From Oxyruncus cristatus (lineage: Eukaryota > Chordata > Aves > Passeriformes > Cotingidae), in contig VXAY01006782.1 in NCBI GenBank assembly GCA_013399855.1, positions 274,267-338,266 on the forward strand: a DNA stretch of 64,000 nucleotides. The letters run 5' to 3'. The first letter of the stretch is position 1, and every line of letters begins with the position of its first letter. This document shows, piece after piece, positions 25,201 through 38,500 of the stretch. The notes under the pieces were generated by a model, which saw only the letters and a program-made list of their open reading frames with translations, ran no database searches and had not been told where the DNA came from. Position numbers and translations under genes: made by a program.

Positions 25201-28174
25201 AACAAATGGCAAGCTGTCAAACAAATATGAAGTTGTTTTGAGAACGGACAGGAACAAGTGTTTAAGATAAAGAACAGCTATTCTCCAGACATTGCGAGAC
25301 AATGCCAGTTGTCTGGAGAAAGCATAACAAGCAGCATTAATAATTTTGCAGTATGGAAGCAAGGAGTTAGAAAAACACTGTTTTTTACAGAGACTGCCTG
25401 AACTCTTCCCCTCAAACAGAATGTGGGGAAAAAAAAAAAAGAAGAAAAATCACACATCAGGAATGCACTGTGGACTTATACAGGAATGCAATGAGGACTA
25501 GTGCCTTTTGGAAGTCAAAGGCTATACCTATGCTGAAATATTGAGATACTGAGGCATTAGAAGGACCTGCCCAGGGACAATTTCTGCCCAGGACCGGGCT
25601 GTTTTTCTCTCAGCCTTGTCTCTGACAGACCTTCCCAGTTTACCTAGAGGAGACCTTGAGGTAAGCACACTTGAGCTCTCCTCCTCAAGAACACTTCAGA
25701 AAACTCTACACTGAGCAAACACTTGCACATGATCAATATGAATGTTAGATGTACTGGGACTTGAGAATTCAGACTCTCCCAGTACGGTCAATGTCAGGAG
25801 CACATAACTGACAGGATGAGTTCTATGTTTAATACTAAAGCTCCCAGTTTAGAGGCAAGCCTGAAAAACTTAGATAGTGACGTTCAAATCAGGTATTATT
25901 TAATATTAATGTATTATATTCATAAATATGTAGTGTTAATTGGCTAGCTATTTATCCCACTAATCACAGAATGGGGTTTTTTGCTTACTTTTATGTTTCC
26001 CTATTTCTGTATGTAACTTATTAACTCTTGTGGGTCTCCTTTGGTTATGCAAGGGCTGGCATTTTTTTGAAACAACATATGATTAAGAGAATTAAAAAAA
26101 TAAGTAAGCACATTCTCTTGTGTTCCTTCACATGCCAGAACAGAGGCCTTGTCAGGCAGGCATAATTCCTTAAAGAAAGAGTTAATATAGTAGCAAAGTG
26201 CTCTATCAACTGTTCTTCAGAATAAGCAATGATGAATAAAGTCTTAGACATGACCATACCTCAAACTAAAAATCACATTACATTTTTAGAAATAATTCCT
26301 GGCAGTATTGGAGAGATACTGCTGTAGACAAGATGCAGCTTCCTTCAGAAACACAGGAACTGGACAGAGGAAATATTCTGAATTTGTGAATTAGAAGGGC
26401 CATATTGACAGCTGGCCTTCAGGTGCCTGAACGCCATATGCAAATTAATCTGTAAATAGCCTAATTGTAAATGGCTTCAAAAGGAAAAAAAAAAAAAGAA
26501 ATGACTCACAACACCCTACAATTTCTTTTCCCAAATCATTTGAGCATTTATCTGCTAACTGCCTCTCAGTGAGGTCATTTCTGTCTTTTGATTTGTGTGT
26601 TGCACTGCTGTACTCTTTAATTTATTTTTTTTTTTTTTTAATACCCAGTAGTGCTACAGAGACAATCAAGCTAAGACAGTGTAAATAGTCACAAACATTA
26701 CAGAGTTCAACTTCAGTTAGTCACTTACAGCTGTAGATAGTTCTCAATTTGGTATATTTCAATCAACTGCTAATCTACAGAACCATTACTGCTGGTGGTA
26801 ATAGAGGAAAAATAATCCCCCAGTCTGAACTTCAGATGCCAGGATATAGTTACAAGGTTAATCAATATTTTAAATTGTATGTACATATTGATTTTACTTG
26901 AGTAGTACATAGAGTCAATATAGAAATTATTGTGATAACACATACACCCTCAAAATGGGGCTTTTTGCAGCTACTTCTCATACTGAAACTGCAGTTTTAA
27001 ATTATTCAGTGTGACATCAGAAGTTTAACCAAAAAAATAAACAAAACAACTCTTTCCCTCTCTTCCTCCCTCTACCTCTTCCTCGCTCTTTAGCTACAGT
27101 TCTCAAAATATAACAGTTTTTGCCAGCTCTGCAAATTCAGGTAAGTAACACCAATGCACAGGGAAGCAAGTAAGGCACAATAGCTATTGCAAAGCAAGTA
27201 ATGAACACTGTCCATTTCAGCTTCATTCAAAAATAAACAAACAGACAACCAAAAAAAAAAATCCCTGACACAAAACATCTCACTAGACCTTGCAGATGAA
27301 AATGAACAGAAATTAATAGGATTTTTTCCTTTATAACAGTTTTTCGGTTTCTTCCAGCATGCGGACTCCCAAAGTAACTGTGTGTCATAAAGATGTTACT
27401 CCATTCTTTTTTTCACCTCAGTTTATCTACAGTTATTCTTTCTATAGAAATACAACCCTTGTGTTTCAAACTCTGTAATCTGAGATAGGATGATTACTGT
27501 TAATGATACACGCAAAAAGATGCTTCCCCTTACTGAACCGGTGCAAGGCAACTTGCCCTCTTGTAAGATATATCTATGTGGAAGTTGGGGTAGAAGTACA
27601 CACCTACATACCCTCCTCTTGCTATGATCTGTCTTTAGCAAAGATATCTGATTGCAAAGATATCCAAAGTTGATCTTACCTGGTTTAGTCATACCACAGA
27701 TTTGAAAGATTTTCTTTTTTTTATTATCAGTCTGAATTAGCTTGCAAAAAGCTTTACACCCACACCGTGATGAACTGGTCCCTGCTGTTCTAACCAAGAC
27801 ACCCTCACACATAATCCAGTTGGTCAGCCAGGAGCAGGGAGATGTGGAGTCCAGTTCTTACTCATAAAAATGCTTCTGTAATACTTTATTTCCCATAGGA
27901 GAGAGAAATTGCAGCCCACACCTAACCAGTTAGCTAGTGTCATACTTCTTTTTCCTCCCTCTCCACAACAATGAAACATCAGAGAAACTGTTCCCCAAAG
28001 TCAATTTGTTTTTTGTAGCTAAGTCAGGCTCCTGGGAGATGAGGCTTTGAATCCTCTTCAGGAAAGTTAAATCTCTCTGTAGTAGGTAAATACAGGCCTT
28101 CCTTGGTAACCAGGTTCATATCTAGGGAAGTGGCCGTTTTCAGGTATTCCATCCTGTTTTTACGTAACAAGACC
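25201..28174. other. Noncoding DNA, no gene recognised
   Basis: No gene is recognised. It begins at the point where the ERVL similarity fades and may include unrecognised retroviral debris to about 25450. An 11-bp hairpin lies at 25281-25320, an A-rich run at 25429-25448, and a poly-T at about 26622-26639. The minus-strand 129-codon frame at 27423-27812 looks fortuitous. Confidence 0.4.
25281..25320. repeat. 11-bp perfect inverted repeat
   Basis: TTCTCCAGACA (25281-25291) and TGTCTGGAGAA (25310-25320) are exact reverse complements around an 18-nt loop. The loop can itself pair ATTG with CAAT if the outer pairing is shifted. It lies just downstream of the ERVL RNase H remnant. Confidence 0.65.
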
Positions 28175-28666
28175 TGCAAATAAGAGTGGAGGGAAGCTTC
28201 TCGCTCTCTTCTCTTCCGGCGAGGTTCGGGAACAGTGAGTCTCTGTGTTGGTCTCGCTTTATCTGGAGCTGAGGCCTGCAGTGACTGCTGGCCTACTGCG
28301 CGGGAGATTGGAGAGTGCTGCTGTGTCTGGCGATCCTGTTTTTTTCTAAGGGACATGGTGAGATTAAGTTTTGCTAGTTCTCTATTTTGCTAGTTCTTAG
28401 TTTTAGTTGGGTATATCTGTGGGAGTTTTTTCTCCTTTTTTCCCTTTTTCCCTTCCCTTTCCCTTTTCGGGAACTGTTTGGGGTTTGGTTTATATGTACA
28501 TAGTATTCTAACTGTATATAGCTGTAATATATGTTAAATAATATATTTATTGATATAATCCGGTTGTTTCCAGGCTCTTAAGTTTCTATAGTTTTTTCCC
28601 TCGCCCCGGAGAAAAAGGAGGGGAGGCTTTCCCTGTGGGCTTGGGCAGTTGGTCTGAAGCCAACAC
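28175..28666 (+). mobile_element. Probable solo ERVL-like LTR, 5' boundary unresolved
   Basis: The 3' half looks like a bird ERVL-class LTR. It has a pyrimidine-rich tract (28428-28470), an AT-rich segment with GTATATAGCTGTAATATATG, the block TTTTTTCCCTCGCCCCGGAG, and a terminal stretch TTGGGCAGTTGGTCTGAAGC followed by CAACACA. Upstream, 28190-28330 is relatively CpG-rich, unlike its surroundings, as expected of a regulatory R/U5-like region. No primer-binding site or internal sequence follows 28666, so this is best read as a solo LTR. The 5' end could lie as far left as about 27.9 kb. The assignment is by recognition of texture and end motifs only. Confidence 0.5.
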
Positions 28667-31600
28667 ACTCTCTCTTGCTACCTGTAAACACTGAACTTAA
28701 GAATTAAGAAGAGAACTCTTTACCACCATCAGTTCCTCTCTCTTTTTTTTTTGTCCTTTTCCAGCAATACTGTGAGAAGCAAAGGCAGCACTCCCTAAGC
28801 TAAGACAGGACAGAGGACAGGTAGAAGAGAAGAAGCTCCAGACAGCAAGCATCTGAACTAGGAGAGCCTGTCAAAGATTTCTGGCGCAGTACTTGTACAT
28901 GTGCTTCTTGTTGCTACCTGTGAGCAGATTACTTCTGCATATACACAGGGGGGTTTTGATCATATTAGAAGGGCCTTACTTACCATGTGCCTTTTACAGG
29001 TTATGTACGCCTAAAAGATTTCTGGGGTTGTAGGCACTCAACATCTAAAGGCAAGGCAATGCAATGCATCACCTTACTTCAAAGGACCTAAATATTCTGC
29101 TCATTCTAACACGTCCGATCAGAGTTCGAATCTCTACTGACCTTCTCTTATATCCATAGACAGTGTCACAACTTGTTACGTGTTACCATGGTTGTATCAC
29201 AGCAATGCCACGCACAAAAACCTACCAAAGTCTACAAGGTATTAGCCCCCGTAGTAGCACAGGGCACAAATTCTTCATATGAAGTGAGGGCAAACTCTAC
29301 ACCTTCAAGATTTTATCTACCACAGACATTATTTGTGCAGACAGTCTGACTCATGTGTACTTTGAGCAACACTTTAGAGACAATTATGCAGGAAAAGACA
29401 CATAGTCAAAGCAAAATCAGTACCAGAAACTAACTTGATTTGTATCAGAACCTGTTTTTTATGCATGGCTGAATTATTTGGAGTTTCACTTCTCTCCTTT
29501 TTCTCATCAAGAAAACAGAGACAACAACAATAACAAACTTTGGTCTGTACCCCTGGGCTGCATCTGAACTGGGCTTGAGGTAACTCAAGGGGAGGCTTCA
29601 AAACCACCTGAATGAATCATGAGGGAACAGGTCACCTGGGCCACAGCTCTCCCCTCGTCATATGCCTTATGAAAGCCTTATGAAGCTGGAGGAGTCAGTT
29701 ACACAAAAGCATACTCCACCAGAAATTTAAGCTGGATTTAAGATGCTCTGCACTGCTGAAGCAGTGCAAAGCTGCCTTCAGACATTTGTGAATGTAGCTT
29801 CTTATTGTTACACCTCAGCTTTCAATAAATTCTCCCCAAGGGAACATATGCTTCACTTCTACGGTTTCTATTGTTTGGATTATCTTTTGCTATCTATGAG
29901 ACGTTATTTATTAGCATCTTGCACTTCCTTTCTCTTATTGAATTAGGAAATGCATCTCACTGAATAGGGTGAAGAAAACAACTTACACACAGCAAGGAGC
30001 ACAAACCCAAGCCTGCACTTCTCAGGAGGAGCCTTTGTGCTCTCTGTCTCATTAAAGATGGAATCCCCACAAGCACTTGGGCATGAAAGCCAGCTGGTAC
30101 CACTTAGTCCTTACTTAAATCCAATACCCAAGGGGTGCAGAGACCTCATACATGAGGAATTTCTAGCAGTTCTTGGTTTTGGTACTTTCAAATTAGTTTA
30201 ATGGTAACCTAGCAGGCATAGTCTCAAGATTTTTATTAGCATATATTGTACAAAGTTTCTTTTTTCTTTATACTTTCTCTCTCTCCTTAAAATTAAAAAT
30301 GTTCATAATCATTCATCTGCACTATCACAGTATTAAAAATTAATTGGCAATGACCATTTCTTCACATGATCCTGGGGTTGGTTGGTCTATTTTAAATCAG
30401 TAACTGCATTAAGATGGCAAGGTTCTTAAAAGCTCTACAGGACCTTTGTAACATTACTACAATTTTTATTCTTCCTTTTGTTTGACTCCTACATCTGTTT
30501 TTCTTTTCACCTTATTAAAGTTTTCCTCACTTTATTTTAAACCAAATGCTAGCTTTGGTTTTGTGACATTGAGGTGGTTTGATCAGATCCTCAGTTGGTT
30601 TAAACTGACATAATTCCATAGCTCTATGGGCTTCTCTAGCTTTACTGCCACTGTCTGTGCCTTTGTGTGCTACAATCGAGACAAAAATAAAGCGGTGTAC
30701 TACGTTCACCTTATCAGACAGATAAATTGTCAGTGTCATGATTTATCCTGAATAGCAGACGTTTTCTAAAAGAGATTTTCTTTAAAATAAGGGGGTTAAA
30801 AATGACCTAATATACTGCAACAAAATACTAAAGGCAATCAGTGAGACTGTTATTATTTCTTGAGATGGATGGAAATCTGCTATTTTCTACCTTTCCAATA
30901 TCCCAAAGAATAATGATGTGATTTAAGAACATAAAGCTTGCAGCTCAATTGGGGCAATTTATGTTCCTGTAAACTTGATGTAAGCCTGAGCAGCCCAATA
31001 TTTTTCTGTGTATTATAAGGATGGCATCCCAAAGGTCATAGCAATTTCCACAATTTTACTTCCAAATTTATTTCTTTTTAGTTTTTCACAGGGAAGTGTT
31101 GAGATTTACCTCTGATCCGACCTACTTCTCTCAAAACTTGAACTGTATATAAAGAATGAAGGGATTGCTCAATGAATGGGTTCTTTCCTGGGTAACACAA
31201 TTGAAAGACAAATCTCACTTCATAAGGAGGTATAATGTTCCCATAAACGCATTTCAATTCCAAAGTGCGAAGGGTAAGCAACCTCTCGCTCTAACCTTTT
31301 CTCTTTACACTCTATGTAACGTTTTCAGATTCTGTTGAGAAGTGTGTCTAATTCATTTTTCCGGCTTAGTGAAACTCACCCCAAGTCATTTCCTATTTGC
31401 TCTCTTGCTGTGAGTGGAGTCACATTCCCAGTGAGGAGTCAGCTCAGTTCCAGTGATTATCTCTCCTGAAAGCATGCCCAGACCCAGGCAATGGCCTGCG
31501 AGGATGCCTGCTCATGCTGAGAATATAGTTTAACAGTATGTTAATAAACACACAGGGAATGTGTTATGCAAACAAAGGCCCCAAGGCAAATCCCTCTGCC

Positions 31601-34600
31601 CTCAGAGATGCAAAAAGAGTAATACATTTGGGGAGAACAAGGGAACAGTACCACAGTTGAGAAGCAGCCTCATTGTAAATGCGTCTAGGTTTGCAATGGA
31701 GAGAGTTAACATGAAGACACACTGTCTATCATTCTCTTTTGCCCTTCCTTTGAAGATCATTAGAGTTGGCATTAAGAGGAGTTACACAGATTAAAGGCAG
31801 TTAGAACTGTCCTCACTTCTCAATGAAACTGTTATCATCACAAAGCGGCATACCTTCAGCAGGCTATTAATTACATTTCACCAAAGTCCTTAAAAGATAG
31901 TTGATTTTAACCTTAAAACATCACTGTTTGCCTGTAAGAGACCTTAAATTTAAATAATATTATATCAATATGATTAAATAATTAAATAATACATTTAATA
32001 ATATAATAAATGGATAAATAATAAACTAATCTAGTAAGAAGTATTAAAATAATAAATATTAAAGTAAATATTAATAAGGGTAATATTTAAAGTCTAGTAA
32101 GGGTAATACTGAACTAAAGTGTTCCATTCACTGTGCTTAAAAATCTTTGATACAATCACATTTTTTGTCTAATCTGAACTGTAACAAAGGATCTATGCCT
32201 TCTTAAACTCTCTATATTCCCACTCCAGAGCCCAATACTAAATTCAGAAACTGGCTCAGATTCTTCAAAGAAGCTAAAATGTCATCACTCTCCCCTTTTC
32301 TTCATCTCACCTCATCCTCATGTCAATTTTACACTCCGGCCACACAGATATACATTAGGAAGTTTCACACTTTAATATGTCACTACAATACAGAAAAATG
32401 TTAACCTTAAAGGCACTAGAAAGAAAAATGTATGCAGGAGTGATAAGAAATATTCATTCATTCACTGAAGACTGTTTCAAAATCAGAAGAAAAAGGATAG
32501 GAAGTCTCAGAACTTACACATACTCTCCTCATTCTTCTGTTTTCATTAACATTTGTATAATTAATTAGAGTCCTCAGGGAAAAAATAACCAACATTTTAT
32601 ACACTTCTTTAGTTCTGAAAAGCAATCAAGATCTATGATAACCTCTCAGTTCTGAAGTTTAATATAAGCTTGTATGAGTGAGAGAACCATAGTTGTCTTT
32701 GCTTTCTACACAAATTTTTTTAAAAAAAATTGATTCAGGAAAAATAATAATATGGGGGCGTTGGGACTAACAGCATTTTAAAAATAATAATTTCAGGTCC
32801 CAGTACCAAAGAATATATTTAGGAGTCAAGGATAAATTAAACAACTTGTATTTTTCAGTATAGAACTGTATCATTTACAACCTAGTCAAATTGTATCAAA
32901 TACAACAACAAAAACCAATCCCATAGCATTTTAAAATAATTTATAGCTCCATGAGGTAAACAGGAGGAGGATTTTTTTTGTTACCTTCTGTTTGCTACTG
33001 CTGTAATCACATTCTGGGGACACAATTCTGCATGGAAGTGGCTGTAAATATGCTCATGCATTTCCAGCTCATGGAAGCAGTTACAGTGTGTATATTAAGG
33101 ACAAGTTTTACAACCAAATGTGAGATGCAGAATTCTTTGATACTGATGAAATTTCACATCTCTAAGGGTAAGATTAATCCCATCTAATTTTGGCTGCTCA
33201 GGAAACTAACCTAAGATCACTATAGTCAGCAGAGAGACAATCCAGTAACTCCAGTAGGGGATTCTTCCTATTTACTTTGGACATCAATGTTTGTCTACTA
33301 ATGGGCTGTCTCACACACTCCTCTGACTTGCAGAGCATGCCTAAATGGGATGTTTAGATTAGACATCTAATTTTCAGACAACTGAAGTTATCAAATCTAA
33401 ATCCATGCTGAAGGCTATCTGCACTGCAGCCAAAGTCGACTCCAAGTTTGGGTTTTTTTAATGTAAGCCTGAGCTGAGAACTAGACTGGGCTGGGGTACA
33501 GTGAGGAGTTGGAGCCACTGTAGCAGACGTTTCACTTTGTGTTTCTTTTCTGAGCACCTCCCTGGGGAGCCTGGCCAGCCTACTTGGGGACTGCAGCCAC
33601 AGTCCCTGTGCTGATATAACAGCTGGGAAGATCCAGACTCCTCCTCTTCACCCTCTGCTCCCAACTAATTCAGCATGATCTTTCTCCTCATGCTTAGAGA
33701 GAGCATGCTAAAAAAACTTAGGCCAATTAAAAAAAAACTAAAAAAATATATGTAGAGAAGGAAGAAGAAGAGAAAGAGGAAGGAATACTTTTCAACTTAC
33801 TAGGGAATTTACTGGGGAATTGAGGCAGAAGAAGACCCAGCACAGGGAGGACATAGGACCCCAGGGGAAGGAGTAAAGGAAAGAAATGCAAGAAGGGGTG
33901 AAGGAGTTCCTTGGCAATGCTGAGACACTCAACTGGCTTAGCTGCATGAGCTGAGCAAACCTGAGTTCTCTGTTACCTTGGAAGGCCTGTCATTGGTATT
34001 GAGACAAGCTGGTTCCAAAGTAAACTCAGGTATGTCTAAACACAATGCAATTAGTCCTATCAGGTACAGACAGAGCCCAAGAAGGCAGGGTTGATCTAAG
34101 CTACAAATGGAAACCTAAAATTTTAGTATTGTACCAGTGTTTGGCACACTGCTCTTGGCAATGCTACTGAGCAGCCAAGTCACAGTTCTGCCTTAGGAAT
34201 GGGCTGGGGAGGATAGGTCAAGCAAGTTAAAGCTGTCCTGAGCCCTGTGTATTGCAATGTGCACTATCTCTGAGGACAGAATCAGGATGTTCCGTGCCTT
34301 GGTGATGGGAAGGAAAACAGCTGGGCACTGCATCATCCAGTCAGCTAATTATCAAATCCCAGTGTATTAAGCTTGCTTGGTCTACGAGTAGGTAGGGACT
34401 TTGTGAAAGAATGCCCTTCATGAACTGTGTATACAAGAAAACAATGTGACAGATAGATAAATCCAGATACTTGAGCAAAGTATATTTGCTGCCTGCAGGG
34501 CACAATGACAAGGAGAAAATTATAGTTTGTATTGGGTTTTGCTGGAACATAAAATGCACAGATTTTATGCCCTCATGCTGCAGTTTGCGCTGCTTGACTG

Positions 34601-35521
34601 ACAAGGTACACAGACACCGTGGTATCAATTTACACATCTTTTTGCACAGAGGAATCCAGTGCTGCACTTCACATATTTCCTGCCAGGGCACTTTCCCACA
34701 CACCAGCAGTGCTGCAGCCCAGCTACTAAACACTGACTGGCTGCCACTAAAAGGCTGGTCTGTGACCATTCCTTCCCCTTTATTGACACACTGACGTGCA
34801 ACAGTAACTATTACCTAGCACTGTAAAAAACCACAGTGCAAAAGGTTATGTATACTGCACTGTTGGCACAATTTACATCCAGCCTTCCCTCCTTCCTCTG
34901 GTTTGAGGTAGAAAACACGGCATTATACTGCTGGGTGAACAAAGGCTGAGAGCCTGTTATGAGCCTCAGGGAAGTCAGGGCATCAAACTTACCACCTCGG
35001 TGAAGTGGTAGTTAGACAAAATACTTACGATAATACTAAATGAATGGAGGAAAATAATCCTGGTCCCTGGAAGTTGCATTTCTTCTGGTATAAGCCACTT
35101 GGGCAACTGGGTAGTCATGGTCTCACTGGAGGCTGTATTGCACGACCTCCCTCAGTGTTATTGCTCTGAACTAACTGGTCTACAACCAGAACTTAAGGGG
35201 ACAGTGGGGCAGCAGCTCAGAAACACACGGGGGCAAATTCTTTAGTGACTGGTGTGGGGCTCTTACAAACCCTGAAAGCTTCTGCTGCAGCAGCAGTCAG
35301 AGGCCATGGTGGGAGTACCTCTTCCAGTCTTGGATGCCCTGAGGCAAGGAACATCCCGCCCCATTAAAAGTACTTGGCCCACCTTTCTCTTGTGTGACGT
35401 GTTTGGCCATTCTCTCTAGCTCAATCCACATGGGAACCAGTGTACAGGTTATTTTCTGGCACTGCTGCCAGGTTCTGTGTAGCTCAAATGACATTTTTCA
35501 AGGACGCTAGTGAGCAGACCA

Positions 35522-35524
<3 letters not shown>
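28667..35524. other. Noncoding DNA, no gene recognised
   Basis: No exon or dated transposon is recognised. Features include an AT-rich low-complexity block at 31945-32110, a purine-rich stretch at 33750-33900, and small inverted motifs GCACTGT/ACAGTGC at 34818-34839. The 142-codon minus-strand frame at 34341-34769 has no recognisable similarity. Confidence 0.4.
31945..32110. repeat. AT-rich low-complexity block
   Basis: The block is nearly all A and T, with TAAATAAT-like units. The motif CTAGTAAG occurs twice, near 32031 and 32093, each followed by related sequence, suggesting slippage duplication. Confidence 0.75.

Positions 35525-35567
<43 letters not shown>
35525..35567. repeat. Uninterrupted poly-T, 43 bases
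   Basis: A pure T run lies between AAGC and GACCTG. It would be the A-tail of a minus-strand retrocopy, but no AATAAA-like signal or recognisable transcript end flanks it, so it is recorded as a homopolymer only. Confidence 0.95.
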
Positions 35568-35568
<1 letters not shown>

Positions 35569-38500
35569 ACCTGTTTCCTTGTCTGGTAATAATATATTAA
35601 TGATTATACATGACACATAACATCCTCCACCTGAACTGCTTCACTGCCCTGCAGAAAAAAAGAGGAATAGCCTCTGTCCCTACATTACCAAGGGGGGAAA
35701 GTAAGGCACTGTAAGGAAAGATGTGCTGACTGTGGTTATAAAGCATAGTTCGTGAGTACGTCAAGCAACAGGACACAGAGACAGTTCCAAGACTTAACTC
35801 TGCACTTGCCCCATTCCTCCTTCCATCCAAGATCATCCTCACAATCACCCTTTCCCCAACACCTCTATTCTTTTTTTTTACCAGTAAAATTTTCGCACAT
35901 TTATATTGTTATTAATTTGTACTAATTTTACTAGTGTTTTCATCCTCAACCACACAGTTCTCCAGAGCTAGTGTCTTCCAGAGAATATTGTTTTCAGCAG
36001 TCCTGTTTCTCTGACTGAGCAAACACTTCACTAAGTTTTCTCTGTAGGACTAGGGCAGTCTTTTGCTGATGTTCAAGACATAAAAAAATGACTGACAATG
36101 CACAAGGCAGCAGGGCCTGGATGTATCTTCCCACCTGGTAGGACCTTCCTCACTTTAAGCTTCTCTCAAAAGCCCAGACAGAACAAATGAGTATGAGTAG
36201 GGAGAGAAAAAAAAAAAGAAAAATAAAGGAGGAAAAATAGGAATCATTTAAAGAATTCCAAACTGACTCGCTTACATGATACGTCTACCATGGAAATCTT
36301 GAAGTCCTGCACCTGAAGAATATTTCTGTTTGGTAGAATGACAGGATGACAGAAGGCCCAAGGTGCAAGTTCACAGGGCAGCCAAGAAAGCTTGAGTTTC
36401 CCTACTAACACAGGTCAGCATGCCATCCACAGCGTATGACTGAACTCCACTTGTACAATGTTCCCTCTACAATAACAGTTCACAAGTCAAAGCGTAACAT
36501 CTTAGTACAGGTCCCACTAGACCAACAGTTCAAACATGCATTGACTTGGGTGTCTGAAGTATGACTGTTACTGTAGAAAGCCAAATAATTTGGCTTGTTA
36601 CCAGATATAGTGAAAGCTCACAGAACTTTGGCCTTTATTTTCTTATACTGGAAAAAAAATAAGTATCAGACGCACACTCAGCAGGGTTTGGAGAAAATAC
36701 AGATTAAAATGCTAAAAACTGTCTTAAATTGAAATCACCTGCTTTCTTTAGTATAATTTTAAGACAGAAAAATACAAGGGAGAAATTCCATTATTTTGAA
36801 CCAAGAGGGTTACACATTTTTGCAAAGAATGCTTTAAGTACAGTCTTAGATATGGTTTGAATATAGATAAAACTGCACTTTGTAAAATCAGTCCAGAAAG
36901 GACATTCTCAGGTGTTTTCTTCATCTGAGTATAGTGCACACAATGAATTTCTGATTGTCAAAGAGGCACAGTAGAGTTCAGGTTACCTTGCACTCACAGC
37001 AGTCAGTGTGTTCAGCTAACTTGTTACTTGGGTTTATTTGCAAAATACAGCATCTGGTACTTAATCTCCAGAGTAGAAGGAACCATTTACACAGATCTGA
37101 AATCTCTTTGTGACAGGTGCCAAAGAGTCATTTTCAAAGTCTTATGAGCTGACCATATGTTATATCTTTCCCAAGTTGGAAAAAAGACATTCAGCCATCG
37201 TATAATTCATTAGCATCATAGGATAAATAGATGTGATAAAAGTGATGAAATTACACTAAATATATAGTCCATATAGTCACGTCTCACACAAACTATGCCA
37301 AAAACTGAATGCAATATAATTACTATGCAAAAACTATGGTTCAGGATTTAACTCCAGAAACATGTAAAGATCAGGCTGAATTTGTAGTTTTGCAGTTCAA
37401 ATAAAAATAAAAAGTATTGTACCACAATACCACTTCTTTACCATAGACTGTGTTCACCACGTTACCACTCATACAAGCCTAAAACCATATTTATAGAAAA
37501 GTTTTTGCCAAGATGCAACTAAAACATGGGAGGAGAGTGGGAATGCTTCACTGAATATTTAGTGTAAATAATAATAAAATCAGTAAATTATTCAGTAATC
37601 AGAGTGCTTTTTAAGTCGGATGTTAACTAAGTTCATGTCCCAAGACTGAACTAACAGAAGGAGAGGAACAGGAGTCTGGATGCTAAAGTTTTACTTGTGG
37701 GAAGTGATGAGTGGGACCATATAAAAAACAGTCATGAGATTTTCCTCATCATCATTTTTGTAAAAAAATTCTGAACTGAGCTGAGGTACAGAAATTTATG
37801 CAGACCTCAATTTTCCCTAAGTAACAGATGGTCCTGGTGTCTGACCTCAGCCATCCATATTTCTTACTAGAGGGAGAAAAAATGAAAACATCCACATGTT
37901 GCTCTCCAGGTTGTCATAATCCCCCAGTACTATAAGGAGCAATATCTGGGCAGCTGTTTTTAATGCTTTTTCAAAGGCACTGCCTGGGATGGGAAAATTT
38001 TCTATGTATTTTAGAAGATCTGGAGAAATAGTGGAAAGGATTGGGGGGTCTCCAGGGCAAGAAAGAAAAATCTTGCCTTTCGTGATTGATGCTACACAAA
38101 TGCTATTTCATACATTTTGCAATCTCTAGCTCTAATTCCAAAGACTGACGTAAACTGGATGAATCCTTTCAACCATGGGTGGCCAGTCACAATGGGAGAG
38201 AGAGAGAAAGAGTGGCTCAGAGTAACCAAGCAAGCCTACAGGAGTTTATCCAGAGCCATTCCTTGCAAAAAGGCTCTTCAGGATCTGGACTGTGTAACTG
38301 GCATAAGCCTAGCACTGCTGGGTTGAGCCATCATTAATTTCTAGGCATTTGGGAATGGGTGACTATTTGACAGATCTGAGAGAGGTGCTATTAAAATGAG
38401 GAGAGAGCTGTTATTCTTGTACTACAGTAGTGATCTAATACAATGGCAGAGCAGTGTGACTGTGGAGAAATTCACAGGGGAACAGACTTCTTCCCAGGAC

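Noticed and set aside
29121..29135. tRNA B-box-like AGAGTTCGAATCTCT with a 4-bp T-arm
   Set aside because: No A box, anticodon arm or acceptor stem can be built around it; probably coincidence.
34341..34769. 142-codon minus-strand open frame
   Set aside because: No recognisable motif, random-looking composition, and an overlapping 107-codon frame on the other strand.
35297..35494. 65-codon minus-strand frame that looked faintly protein-like
   Set aside because: Short, no ordered family motifs, and no neighbouring exon or retroviral sequence to support it.
35525..35850. Poly-T as the tail of a minus-strand processed retrocopy
   Set aside because: No polyadenylation signal next to it, no target-site duplication, and no protein-like sequence to the right.
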